Positions 9,612 through 17,885 of a stretch of 20,448 nucleotides of DNA are shown here, piece by piece. The DNA is from Coptodactyla brooksi (lineage: Eukaryota > Arthropoda > Insecta > Coleoptera > Scarabaeidae): NCBI GenBank assembly GCA_033557675.1, contig JAWQRM010000682.1, positions 1-20,448 of the forward strand, given 5' to 3'. The position numbers and the translations under genes were made by a program. The notes below the pieces were generated by a model, which was given only the letters and a program-made list of their open reading frames with translations, searched no databases and was not told where the DNA came from. Position 1 is the first letter of the stretch. Every line of letters begins with the position of its first letter.

Positions 9612-10266
9612 TTTTCTTCTTCTTCTTCCCTGTCTCTTTTGCCTCTTACACTGTCTTAACCAATATTTTAGGTTTCAGCCACCTTAATTAGTTCTGTTAT
9701 ATTGCTGGTTGTATTAATATTATCTTAAGGTCTTTGTCAAGAAACTCTTTTGCACAACTGCCTTAATATAAGTATCGGATTGTCTTCTTCTTCTTTAAGT
9801 ATTCATTCCATTATCTTCTCCAAAATGTTATCTTTGTTTCATTCCACGGGTACTTTTTTCTCCTTCATAATATCTAGATGCTTGTTAGTTGAAACCCTTG
9901 GTTTTGTAACAAGTTATTCTGCCTTTTCGAGGTTTTCTTTTATCTTTCTCATTTTCGTGCTTACTAGTTCACTCCTCTGTCTTTTCGGTCCAGGATTCTT
10001 TCCAACATGGTAGCATGATAAATATTTTTAAGTGAATTTCTTTTCAATTTCTTTTTCTTCTTTCGGAAATCCAAATTCTTGTGCATTTAGCCTTCTTCGG
10101 TTCCTTAGGAGTGGTGCAGGTCCCACTTTGTCCGTTGTTTTTGATTCATTTCTTTTGCTTTCCTATTCTTGCATGTCATCCTCCAGTTTTGGAATTTCGA
10201 CTTTCTTACGTCCTCTATGCCTGGGTTCCACTGCCTAGACTTCGGTATTTCCTTTCTTCCTCTTAG
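9612..10266 (-). pseudogene. Probable second LINE fragment (linker upstream of reverse transcriptase)
   Basis: The minus strand is strongly purine-rich and translates to Lys/Arg-rich text typical of the linker between the endonuclease and reverse transcriptase of non-LTR retrotransposons: RQWNPGIEDVRKSKFQNW at about 10190-10240 (compare the usual WWN.EI...R.K...W), then RSELVSTKMRKIKENLEKAE near 9930-9980, then WNEYLKKKK at about 9790 (usual RW.EYF..L) and ITELIKVAET near 9690. Stops and shifts interrupt it throughout. Its middle (9782-9915) matches the plus strand of 7417-7535, which leads into a clear LINE relic, supporting the assignment. A CTT tract lies at its 3' edge on the plus strand near 9615-9640. 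The antisense plus-strand frames here are Ser/Phe-rich shadows. Confidence 0.5.
9882..9915 (-). repeat. PLE/LINE-associated motif, copy 5
   Basis: Minus-strand copy reading ACTTGTTACAAAACCAAGG then GTTTCAACTAACA. No hammerhead motif lies nearby, so in this copy the motif belongs to LINE-like sequence only. Confidence 0.7.
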
Positions 10267-10446
10267 GTTAGTCGGCCTCCAATAAAATAATGTAATTAAA
10301 ATTTTACACCATTAGGTAAGAGAAAATGTAAAACGTGATATCATACAAGGATACTTAGGAAAGATATGCTGCGACAAATTTGGCAACACAATTCGAAAAC
10401 TGAAGAAAATTCTTAAACCCATAGACTAGAAATGTTAAAATGGTTA

Positions 10447-10776
10447 ATGGGCACAAAATACTATGTAAGCAATAGTATATTGTTGCAAAAAATACATTTT
10501 TGCGGGGTGGGCAATTTTATATCCGGGATCAAATTTAGGTTTCTTTAGGCAGATTATATTTCTTAGGGGAATATGATCTGCTTTTACCACCATAAAACAA
10601 TGGTAGTTTCTGTCTCTATTTGTAACCCGGAAATTTTTCGAAGGTGGGTGATTAGTTAATTCATTCCAGCAGTGTCCAAATGCGAAATTAAATGTACAGT
10701 GATCAGGAATGATGCTAGTAAGAAGTAATGAATTTTGGTAAGACCGATTGGAAGTTCTAAGATCGTCTTCATACCA
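10447..10776 (-). other. Unrecognised stop-free frame, 110 codons
   Basis: On the minus strand a frame is open from just after TAG/TGA at 10777-10782 to TAA at 10444-10446. It has no early ATG; the first Met is in CFMVVKADHIPL. Other landmarks are FGHCWNEL, NYHCF and LKKPKFDPGYKIAHPAKMYF. The upstream sequence ATTATATTAG just before it could serve as a 3' splice acceptor. A frame this long is not improbable by chance in 20 kb at this AT content. The residue mix is less skewed than in nearby chance frames, so an old exon or transposon fragment is possible. Confidence 0.25.
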
Positions 10777-11632
10777 TCACTAATATAATCCAATTTAAAT
10801 AGTATAATGGCAGATTTAGGGAAGACTTCTGTAACAAACAGTCAAAGCTATAGCGTCACAGTTTATAATATGTATATACCTGAAATGGTGCTTTATTGTA
10901 CTTACTTAGCCTTTTGGGTTAGCTCTTAGGCTTTGTATAGTTGTGGGTGCTATTTTCCCTGAAAATAGCGCACTGCTGAAACATGTTAACTAATAATAGT
11001 AAAAAAAATGTTCGTCAAGCAGACAAAATTTATCGCACCCACCAGGAATAAGACAAAGCAAGGAAACAAATAGTTAAGCATTTTCTTTATCTAGTTATCT
11101 CTATCTCTTGCCGTCCCGTGCATACTTCTTTGCTCCTTTGCTTCATTTATACCGTTTGAAGGAGTAAAGAAAATTGCTTTACTTTGATACTTTGATTCTA
11201 TTGTCCAATCTTTTTTTTTGTCTTCCTTTTTTATTTTTTCCTTGCATCCTCGTTTTTTGATACATCCCTTTTGTCATCCAGTTATCTGACATATAGCACA
11301 CAAGTCTAAACTATATTAATTGTTTTTTCACTATTTCGTCTTCCATGTGTTAAATCTTTAATTGCTGTGTATAAGCTTCCTTTCTTATTCTGCATCTCCC
11401 CGCTTTCGCTACCATTTTTCTCAAACACTTATCTCCATTGCATTTATTCTTATTTTCTGACTGCTTCCACCCTTACGTTTGTTGGTATTCTGTTGGTTTG
11501 TAATTTGTTGGTATTTTGTTGCTTTGTTAATATTTTTTTTTTCTGATTTGGGCTTAGTAATAATAATACATTTTTTATTATCTTCGACCTAAATTTTGCT
11601 TATATCATTCTACTTTGTAAAAAAAGGATATA
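10777..11632. other. Gene-free stretch
   Basis: Nothing is supported here. T-rich low-complexity runs dominate 11200-11600. A 9-bp hairpin around GCTATTTTC-CCT-GAAAATAGC lies at 10949-10969, next to a weak hammerhead-like text that I do not accept. Confidence 0.4.
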
Positions 11633-11902
11633 TTAGGTTCTTCGGAAAGTAATTTCGTTTTTTTTTTGTGAGAATGAGAAGCACTTTTCTTTAGTATAAA
11701 TATTTTATGTAATTACATATTCACGATTTTGGTCCAATACTTTTTGCCATCTTTCTGGCAGTTGCATGATTCCACGAAAAAAATTTGTAGAGACCGAAAC
11801 AAGTAATGATCAAGTAAGGTGCCAGATCTGGAGAATGTGATAGGTGTGACAGTACATCCCATCCAGGCTGTAAAAGCTTTTGGCGAGTTACTTAATTTTT
11901 AC

Positions 11903-11941
11903 CAATTTTTAGAAAAGTTACTATAACTTTTCTAAAAATTG
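11903..11941. repeat. Perfect hairpin, 18-bp arms, 3-nt loop
   Basis: CAATTTTTAGAAAAGTTA (11903-11920), CTA, then its exact reverse complement (11924-11941). It sits inside the mariner where homology to the transposase breaks off, so it probably marks a rearrangement junction. Confidence 0.9.
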
Positions 11942-11972
11942 CTCAATTCTGTCTGTTTCTGTTTGAGTGAAT

Positions 11973-12180
11973 CATGCAATTTGTCCAGTTCATAACAGTA
12001 TAATTAGAATAGATGGTGGTATTCTCCCAAAAATTTTGCACACTTACACAAACTTCTATAAATGTTTGCAAAATATCTTGCAAACCAGTATGTAAAAAAT
12101 CATGCAATTTATTTGTCCAGTTAGTGACAATATACTTTAGAGTTGATCGTGGTATTCTTCCTAATATTTTGAAAAGAGGG
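11973..12180. repeat. Two diverged copies of a ~130-bp unit inside the mariner
   Basis: The run from CATGCAATTTGTCCAGTT, through GGTGGTATTCTCCCAAAAAT (11973-12036) recurs as CATGCAATTTATTTGTCCAG to GTGGTATTCTTCC (12101-12155), about 128 bp apart, with TTGCAAA-rich sequence following each. It is a local tandem duplication that postdates or accompanied the decay of the transposase. Confidence 0.7.
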
Positions 12181-12682
12181 CCCAAAAATTTTAGAAATTT
12201 GCAAAAAATTTTAAAAATGTGCAAAAAAAATTGCAAATTGGAAAAAAATTTTGCAAACTTTTGCAAAAAACTTTGCAAACCAGTTTTGACACTGCGGCAT
12301 TCTTATGTTTTTTATAATAAAAAAGCAAAATGTGCCGAAAATGCTGCTTTTAATCCTCCATGTTTCATAAGACACAAAAAGGAAACAATCTTGCAGAACC
12401 GAACAAAATATTTTCACTCATAAACTTTACAATGTCAGCTGACAGAATATATAATGCATATACGGTTTAGAATGAAGTTCGCTGATTAAAATACAACTAA
12501 CCCCTCTGCTGCGAAGAAAATGAAACTACTTTCCGAACGACCCAATGTAACAAAAATAATTGCGACTCCGTCTAGAAAAATGAAATCCTCCTAACAAGAT
12601 TCAAAGAGTAACTTTATTTTGATGGTTATCGACATTAATTCAATTTATGAAAAATATTGACATGTTACTTTATATTGACGTA

Positions 12683-12950
12683 TCAGGTTGTTGTAAAAGT
12701 AATTTCGGTTTTTCTTGTATGAAATGATTTTGCCACCTATCTGTAAATTTGATAGCGAAAAACAGAAGCAAATGGCATTTCACAGCATCATCATCGTTGA
12801 AAGTTTTATCATACAAGAAGTTTTCCAAAGATCGAAATAAATTGTTATCCGATGGTGCAATGCACTCAAAATATGTTGTCATGGTGAAATATGATTTCTT
12901 TACAATTTGCCAATTCAGGAAGTTCATGTTTAAATGCTTCATTTAATTTC
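12683..12950 (-). pseudogene. 3' end of a second mariner transposase with one terminal repeat
   Basis: Minus strand: KLNEAFKHELPELANCKEIIFHHDN (split here as KLNEAFKHELPELANC and KEIIFHHDN) matches the region around the second catalytic Asp (12878-12880) of mariner transposases. A deletion of nearly 30 residues follows, then APSD.NLFRSLENF, KTFNDDDAVK and a degenerate C-terminus. The third catalytic Asp (SPDLAPSD) is missing or replaced. The 3' end carries TCAGGTTGTTGTAAAAGTA (12683-12701), a typical mariner end preceded by TA. No partner end is seen, so the copy is 5'-truncated. It is a different subfamily from its neighbour 137 bp away, judging by the end sequences. Confidence 0.88.
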
Positions 12951-12960
12951 ACTCTTGTTC

Positions 12961-14387
12961 AGAAATGATACATTTTCTACAAACAGTGCGCTTTTAAACG
13001 AATTCAAGCGTCTGCAAATATCTGTAGACGATTCATTTTTGTACTCGATAATACAAAACTTAGACCTGTAAATAAAATTACAATTTCTACTTTCAGAGCA
13101 TCAGCTACTATTACTACAGACTAATTGAATGATACACCATTTATTATTAAGCAAGAACGTACAAAACTGTGAATTTATTATTTTCTAAAGCATTCTTAAA
13201 CACTAAAGCTTATTGTCATACAAATAAATGAGGATGATAATTGCTTTACCAAACAATAACCGTCCTGCAGCAAGCAAGAATCGCTGAAGATCACAATACA
13301 ATTAAACCAATATAAAAGCATGACAAATCGGGTTGTAAAGGTTCTTTCACGGAATAGCTGCCAACTTTAAATAACAATAACAAAAAACCCGCCCGATATG
13401 TTAATGACAAACCGCTCTGACGCTCGTAAACCACCCGTGCAAAAGCAACAAGTCGAAAGATAGCGGCGAAATTACAGGAAACTGTAAATACATACCGGTC
13501 GGTCGCACAACAATAAACAAATAAAATTCCCGTAACTCTGCTGCGGAACGAAGCTGTTAAAAATGGACTAAAACGCGCAATTAACATGCACTCTGATGGT
13601 CAGAAAGCAAACTGTCAGTACAGTCTGCATACAATTAGATAGTACACGCGAATAATATAATAAGGAGCTTCACTGTTGAGATTCACTGTTCCCTCCGATC
13701 TGCAAATTAGTTGTAATTGGTTTCGGGATATTATGAACGCAATAAGAAAAATAACTGTTGCATAGTTAACAACCCTGAGTGCTCACATGTTGGACAAATG
13801 ACTCTACGTGTAGGTATGCCGACATCGCATTTGCATATCATATTACACATCATTATACATGACTCACGCCCGAGTTTACTTAACCCGCACTTTAATTGTG
13901 CGTTCCGGAACTATTACCCCGACGATAAGTGGATCTGGTAATTCTTTTATTTTATGGGAATACGCACAGGTCGCTACGGCCACTCAAGGCATTTAATTTG
14001 TTTTGCAGGTTGAAACATCGTGGGCGACTTCGCACCTGTCCTGTCTGACCACATCCGTTTCCGTTGCGTACTGAGCTTTCGCTCGCTTCTCTTCAATGGT
14101 GAAGTAACTTTTAGGCGAATGTTTTTTTTTTATTGGAAATCAACTTAATTTTTATATTTTTAATAGAGACGGGAGATAATCCTACATGATGAAAGGATTA
14201 ACGTGATGATTAATTATTACACTCGCACCAAGTGCGAAAGCTTAGTGAGATTAACACGATGATTAATTGACCCAATGTGCGTAATAGATAAAAATTCCAA
14301 ACGCTGATAGATGTATATCAGTTATGTGCATTTCTGCAAATTTTAGAATAATTTTTAGACGATTATCATTCGAAGTAAAAGCAAAGT
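12961..14387. other. Gene-free stretch with two less AT-rich patches
   Basis: 13260-13620 and 13860-14100 have more G+C than the surroundings. A 98-codon minus frame (13291-13587) shows no motif I know. TTTTGCAG at 14007-14014 resembles a splice acceptor but opens no convincing exon. These patches are the best candidates here for host regulatory or untranslated sequence, without direct support. Confidence 0.35.
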
Positions 14388-14559
14388 CACCACTACGCCA
14401 AAATTTGAAGAGAAGATGCTAGACGCACGTTTCGCTAACCAAGATAGCATCATCAGGAGCGATAAAAGACTAACTACTACATATCTGACATGAGACGATA
14501 TATATACTAAAAAGGCGACGCTTAATTTATTCTTAATTGGTTTTTTGAAACCAATAGGA
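14388..14559 (-). repeat. PLE terminal region, left arm of a long inverted repeat
   Basis: This segment is matched in inverted orientation by 15740-15897: CACCACTACGCCAAAATTT, then AGACTAAC, TACTAAAAAGG.GACGCTTAATT and CCAATAGGAGACC occur in both. The left arm contains a hammerhead motif of about 50 bp that is missing from the right arm. Inverted terminal repeats are a known configuration of PLE insertions. Confidence 0.85.
14422..14456 (-). ncRNA. Hammerhead ribozyme motif with complete core boxes
   Basis: Minus strand: CTGATGA (14450-14456), extra T, stem II GCTA...TAGC (4 bp plus possible inner pair), GAAAC (14429-14433), loop GTGC, cleavage triplet GTC (14422-14424). All invariant residues are present. 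Stem I has a mismatch at the cleavage site (U opposite C), then AGC/GCT can pair. The minimal two-pair stem III (AC/GU) is the form known from PLE hammerheads. It lies downstream of the endonuclease fragment on the same strand, as expected for a PLE end. Confidence 0.85.
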
Positions 14560-14723
14560 GACCAATTAAGTGTTTCCTTACCTTATCCCCACCACCGGTT
14601 TACATAATATCTCCCCATACAGCGTTTCCCGTCCCCATGTTATCTAATCTAAGGATACAGAGCCCCTGGCCCTACCCTTTACAACTGCCAACCCGTCCAG
14701 CGTTTCCTCTAAATCTATTAAAC

Positions 14724-15065
14724 CTAGTCTATCAAACTATACAAAGGGCTAATCGGTATTGGCCCTCTGTCTTTATTAAGCATATTCCTGCATTTAACAA
14801 TTTCTATGCTTTCAAATGCATCCAACAACTTATTTTTGGATACATTTCTAAGCAGTTTTATATTTTCTACACTTATCGTGTGGTTGCTGTTGAAAGCATG
14901 TTCGGCAACGCTAGATTTTTTGGTACAACCATATTTTAAGTGAGCCATGTGCTCTTTGAACCTTGCTTTGACTGACCTTCTAGTTTGTTCAACATAGTTT
15001 TTGTTACAATCAGTACAGCTAACTTGGTATATTTCACTTTTTTCGAACATATCTAATTTATCTTT
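14724..15065 (-). pseudogene. PLE C-terminal GIY-YIG endonuclease fragment, copy A
   Basis: A 108-codon minus frame ending at TAG (14724-14726), extended by KDKLDMFEKSEIYQVSCTDC upstream of its first ATG. It shows the PLE endonuclease layout: SEIYQVSCTDCNKNYVEQTR, RSVKARFKEH, KSSVAEHAFNSNH and the C-terminal helix AFESIEIVKCRN. Against the family, GIY has become EIY and the YIG-equivalent reads YVE, so two structural glycines are lost. The Cys pair CTDC, the Arg after QT and the Glu of FESIEI remain. No reverse transcriptase is attached; upstream sequence is the next tandem copy. The fragment is open but 5'-truncated, so it is a relic. Confidence 0.9.
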
Positions 15066-15067
15066 GG

Positions 15068-15453
15068 GACCAATTAAGCGTTTCCTTACCTTATCCCCAC
15101 TACCGGTTTACATAATATCTCCCATACAGCGTTTCCCGTCCCTATGTTATCTAACCTAAGGATACAGAGCCCCTGGCCCTACCCTTTACAACTGCCAACC
15201 CGTCCAGCGTTTCCTCTGAATCTATTAAACCTAGTCTATCAAATTATACAAAGGGCTAATCGGTATTAGCCCTGTCTTTATTCAACTTATTGTTGGATAC
15301 ATTTCTAAGCAGTTTTACATTTTCTACACTCATCCTGTGATTGCTCTTGAAAGTATATTCGGCAACGCTAGATTTTTTGGTACAACCATATTTTAAGTGA
15401 GCCATGTGCTCTTTGAACCTTGTTTTGACTGACCTTCTAGTTTGCCCAACATG
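15068..15453 (-). pseudogene. PLE endonuclease and 3' region, copy B, tandem to A
   Basis: From GACCAATTAAG at 15068 this segment repeats the sequence that begins with the same word at 14560, in the same orientation and closely similar. Its minus-strand frame gives HVGQTRRSVKTRFKEHMAHL, KKSSVAEYTF, SVENVKLLRNVSNNKL, then a deletion of about 50 bp relative to copy A removes the AFESIEIVKCRN helix. The VGQ of the YIG-like motif is intact here, while everything upstream of it is gone. The copy ends at the inverted junction near 15450. Confidence 0.9.
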
Positions 15454-15626
15454 CTTTCAACAGAAACCACAGGATAAGTGTAGAAAACGTAAAATTGCTT
15501 AGAAATGTATCCAACAATAAGTTGTTGGGTGCATTTGAAAGCCTAGAAATTGTTAAATGCAGGAATAGACTTAATAAAGGCAGAGAGACAATACCGATTA
15601 GCCCTTTCTATAGTTTGATAGACTAA
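15452..15626 (+). pseudogene. PLE endonuclease C-terminus, copy C, inverted
   Basis: Plus-strand frame of 57 codons ending at TAA (15624-15626): HAFNRNHRISVENVKLLR, NVSNNKLLGAFESLEIVKCR, then IPISPFYSLID. It corresponds to the last half of copy A with scattered substitutions and no stop. It begins exactly at the palindrome CATG that also ends copy B, so the inversion junction has 4-bp microhomology. No start codon or upstream domain is present. Confidence 0.88.
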
Positions 15627-15897
15627 GTTTAGTAGACTTAGAGGAAACGTTGGACGGGTTGGCAGTTGTAAAGGGTAGGGCTCTGTATCCTTAGGCTAGA
15701 CAACATGGAGACGGGAAACGCTGTACGAAGAGATATTATGTAAACGGGTAGTGGGGATGAGGTAAGGAAATGCTTAATCGGTCTCCTATTGGTTGCAAAA
15801 AACAATTAATAATTAATTAAGCGTCACCTTTTTAGTATATCTAGCGTCTTATGTCAGTTAGTTGTTAGTCTCTCTTAAAATTTTGGCGTAGTGGTGA
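15627..15897 (+). repeat. PLE 3' region, right arm of the inverted repeat, hammerhead deleted
   Basis: Inverted counterpart of 14388-14723. The order matches (GGTTGGCAGTTGTAAAGGG, ATATTATGTAAAC, GGTCTCCTATTGGTT, CTTTTTAGTATAT, GGCGTAGTGGTGA). Where the left arm carries the hammerhead, this arm runs directly from the GTTAGTCTCT segment to TTAAAATTTTGG, so about 50 bp including the whole ribozyme are gone. Confidence 0.85.
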
Positions 15898-15901
15898 GTT
15901 T

Positions 15902-15931
15902 TTACTTTGTTACAAAGCCAAAGGTTCCAAA
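15902..15931 (+). repeat. PLE-associated terminal motif, copy 6
   Basis: Plus-strand copy close to consensus: ACTTTGTTACAAAGCCAAAG then GTTCCAAA. It follows directly on the right arm of the inverted repeat and marks the outer end of the PLE cluster. Confidence 0.8.
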
Positions 15932-17100
15932 CTATCACCTTTATTAAAACGGGCATGAAATTTCTGTGGAATTGGAAGCGGTTGGTGCAAGATAATTCAC
16001 TAAAAATGTGAAAATTACATCTAAGAATGGATAACATTTTCATCCTATTGTTACCTCATTTAAAAATTAATTTCAGTAATTGTTCAAAAATGCAAGTTAA
16101 TTATGTTAATTATAATTATTAAGTTAAATATCAAATTACCTTAATTACATTTATTTAGATCACATTACATATTCGTGATTTTTAAAAAACTTTCTTGTTG
16201 AATAAATATTATTCAAATTTGATTACACTGCCCTTTTTGTGAATTGTGCCTTTACTTAAAGGTCCCTGATGTTGTTCTTACAGTTGTATCCAATCTTTGC
16301 AATAATATCCATCCTTTGGAAGGAAAGGAAGAACAGTGTGTTCGTTACATTCGCAATATAAGGATTTTGTTTTTACAAAGGTGTTAATTGTCATATAATG
16401 GTACTTATACTCTTCTTCTAAAAATTCCCAGGCTTCTACATTACAATTCATGTATTTTTACTTTCTGAGAATTAATAGGACATACGTGAAATATAAAACA
16501 ATACGAATAAAAATAATATTTTTGTTAGTACTGTTAACTAAAAATATGCAGAAAACGACTGCAGTAAACAGCATATTCTACTCTCATTCATTAAACCTTA
16601 CCTTACTGCATCATAGATGCCACATCAGAACAAGCTTAAACATATTATAGATCTTCTACCTTCACGGAACTTTCTAATTTCACTGATGTAATTAGATTTA
16701 GTATCGTTTAATCGTGTCGCGTTAATTTCCAATCCAAGTATAGAGCATTTTTCCATAAGTCAGCTAAGCTAATATTTAAAACCGATACTTCCCTATACAT
16801 TCTGTATATACTAATATATCTTTATCTCTGTATCCATCGTTACAAATTCTCTGTTCCAGAGATTGAGAAACTTCAGTCAACAGACTGGTTATTTTAGTAG
16901 GTGTCAGACAATCCCCCTAGCTTTTAGGTTTTTAAAAACTTTCCATCTGTGAAAAGAAATATCTTACATCTCGCAGGCATTGGTCTTCTACGATGTGAAA
17001 AACTTTCTAACTTTCTCGTGCAGGGTTTTCCCCGATGATGGAACATTATTATAATAATGTGCAATTACAACATCAGTATTATAACCACATAATGCGAAAG
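15932..17100. other. Gene-free AT-rich stretch
   Basis: No gene or named repeat was recognised. An 18-bp perfect palindrome ACATTATTATAATAATGT lies at 17043-17060. Confidence 0.4.
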
Positions 17101-17310
17101 CTTACATAAAATGAGCTTTAAACTACTTTATTTGTATTGTGTAACTAACACAATTGTCAATTAATATGTTTCAATTTTAAAAATTTATGTATTAGTACGA
17201 AACCTGACATAAAATGAGTTTTAAACTTTTTTACTTGTGTTGTGCAACTAATACAATTGTCAATAAATATGTTTAGTGTAAATATGTTTCAATTCTAAAA
17301 ATTTCGGCGT
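17101..17310 (+). repeat. Tandem duplication of ~100 bp
   Basis: 17103-17186 and 17206-17305 share ACATAAAATGAG.TTTAAACT, TTGTGTAACTAA/TTGTGCAACTAA, ACAATTGTCAAT.AATATGTT and TCTAAAAATTT or TTTAAAAATTT. Copy 2 contains a further short duplication (AATATGTTT repeated about 15 bp apart). No coding potential is evident. Confidence 0.8.
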
Positions 17311-17549
17311 AAATATATTTGTTTGCTCAGTCCTTCGACCGCCTCGCCTTTATTTGTTTAATGTCGTAACTTTGCGAAAGATATTATATGCTTGCAAAAG
17401 CTCGCCGGACATTTTATGTTGTTGTATACATATCTACTTTAATCAGAGCATTTGCTGGTATTTTCTGCTACTTTCTACCACCTTTCAGGTATTTTCTGAA
17501 TTTCATTCCTAAAAAACGACATGTTTGTTAAAACCATGAAATCCTCCCT

Positions 17550-17665
17550 TCATATTCTGTTCATAAGTTTCATAAATTTTTGGCTTTATTTCAGCAGGAG
17601 TGGTCTTTTGATTAAAGCAAAAACGCATGCAATGCCGCAAATAGACGCGTTGGGAAATCATCTTT
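17550..17665 (-). pseudogene. Mariner transposase N-terminal helix-turn-helix fragment
   Basis: Within a 73-codon minus frame, SQRVYLRHCMRFCFNQKTTP followed by AEIKPKIYETYEQN matches the first helix-turn-helix of mariner-type transposases, whose usual pattern is RHC..FCFN.KK.AAE.H.MI.ETYGE. Only this first DNA-binding module is present; the sequence after GGFHGFNKH stops matching. It belongs to a type different from the two mariners at 11.6-12.9 kb, which start with KQHFRHILLFYY. No terminal inverted repeats are visible. Confidence 0.65.
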
Positions 17666-17885
17666 ATATGTAACATTAAAAGGCGAAAGACATTAACCCA
17701 CTTAGTCCAGCTGTATCCATTTGAGTACACTTACATTTTTCTTGGAAAATTCCCCTTCCAGATGAATATAAACTTCTATGCTACTTATAATTTATTATTC
17801 AGTAATGAGCTAATTTCACTGAGTTTAACAATTATTTGTTCCGTTATATTGAAAGAAATACCACAACACTAATGTTTTAACACTC

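Larger units (their letters stand above)
11705..12361 (-). pseudogene. Mariner transposase relic with internal deletions
   Basis: It starts at ATG (12359-12361): MED, stop, KQHFRHILLFYYKKHKNAA, the N-terminal helix-turn-helix of mariner transposases. A deletion then joins it to CQNWFAKF. The middle (11940-12280) has lost clear homology and is filled by AAATTTTGCAA-type low-complexity sequence and a duplicated block. Near the C-terminus PGWDVLSHLSHSPDLAP appears (the region of the third catalytic Asp, SPD), then a deletion of some 30 residues, then the conserved ending MQLPERWQ, KVLDQNREYVIT and TAA at 11705-11707. The first and second Asp are not visible. The long frames on both strands of the middle are by-products of the low-complexity filling. 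Confidence 0.85.
11633..12545 (-). mobile_element. Internally deleted mariner element with both terminal inverted repeats
   Basis: The ends are TTAGGTTCTTCGGAAAGTA (from 11633) and, on the other strand, TTGGGTCGTTCGGAAAGTA (from 12545); 24 of 29 terminal bases agree. The left end is preceded by TA, the expected mariner target dinucleotide; the right end is followed by TG, probably a mutated TA. About 913 bp lie between, against roughly 1.3 kb for an intact mariner. The transposase relic reads on the minus strand. Confidence 0.9.

Noticed and set aside
9750..10266. Three plus-strand frames of 61-87 codons rich in Ser and Phe
   Set aside because: They are the complement of purine-rich LINE-like sequence on the minus strand, not membrane proteins.
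10954..10991. Hammerhead-like text CTGAAAA...GCTGAAACATGTT on the plus strand
   Set aside because: The conserved G of the first box is A, stem II is only 3 bp, and stem III would have a 2-nt loop. Too weak to call, though it could be a very old PLE end.
12013..12423. 136-codon plus-strand frame
   Set aside because: It is antisense to the mariner relic and crosses its low-complexity TTTGCAAAA centre; Lys/Cys/Asn-rich text without any domain.
13291..13587. 98-codon minus-strand frame in a less AT-rich patch
   Set aside because: No recognisable motif, no neighbouring exon signals that fit, and the length is within chance for this window.
14637..14939. 100-codon plus-strand frame
   Set aside because: It runs antisense to the PLE endonuclease and its 3' region; the minus-strand frame carries the recognisable nuclease motifs.
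17101..17310. Possible CRISPR-like direct repeats
   Set aside because: Only two long diverged copies with no regular spacers, in eukaryotic-type DNA; it is a simple tandem duplication.
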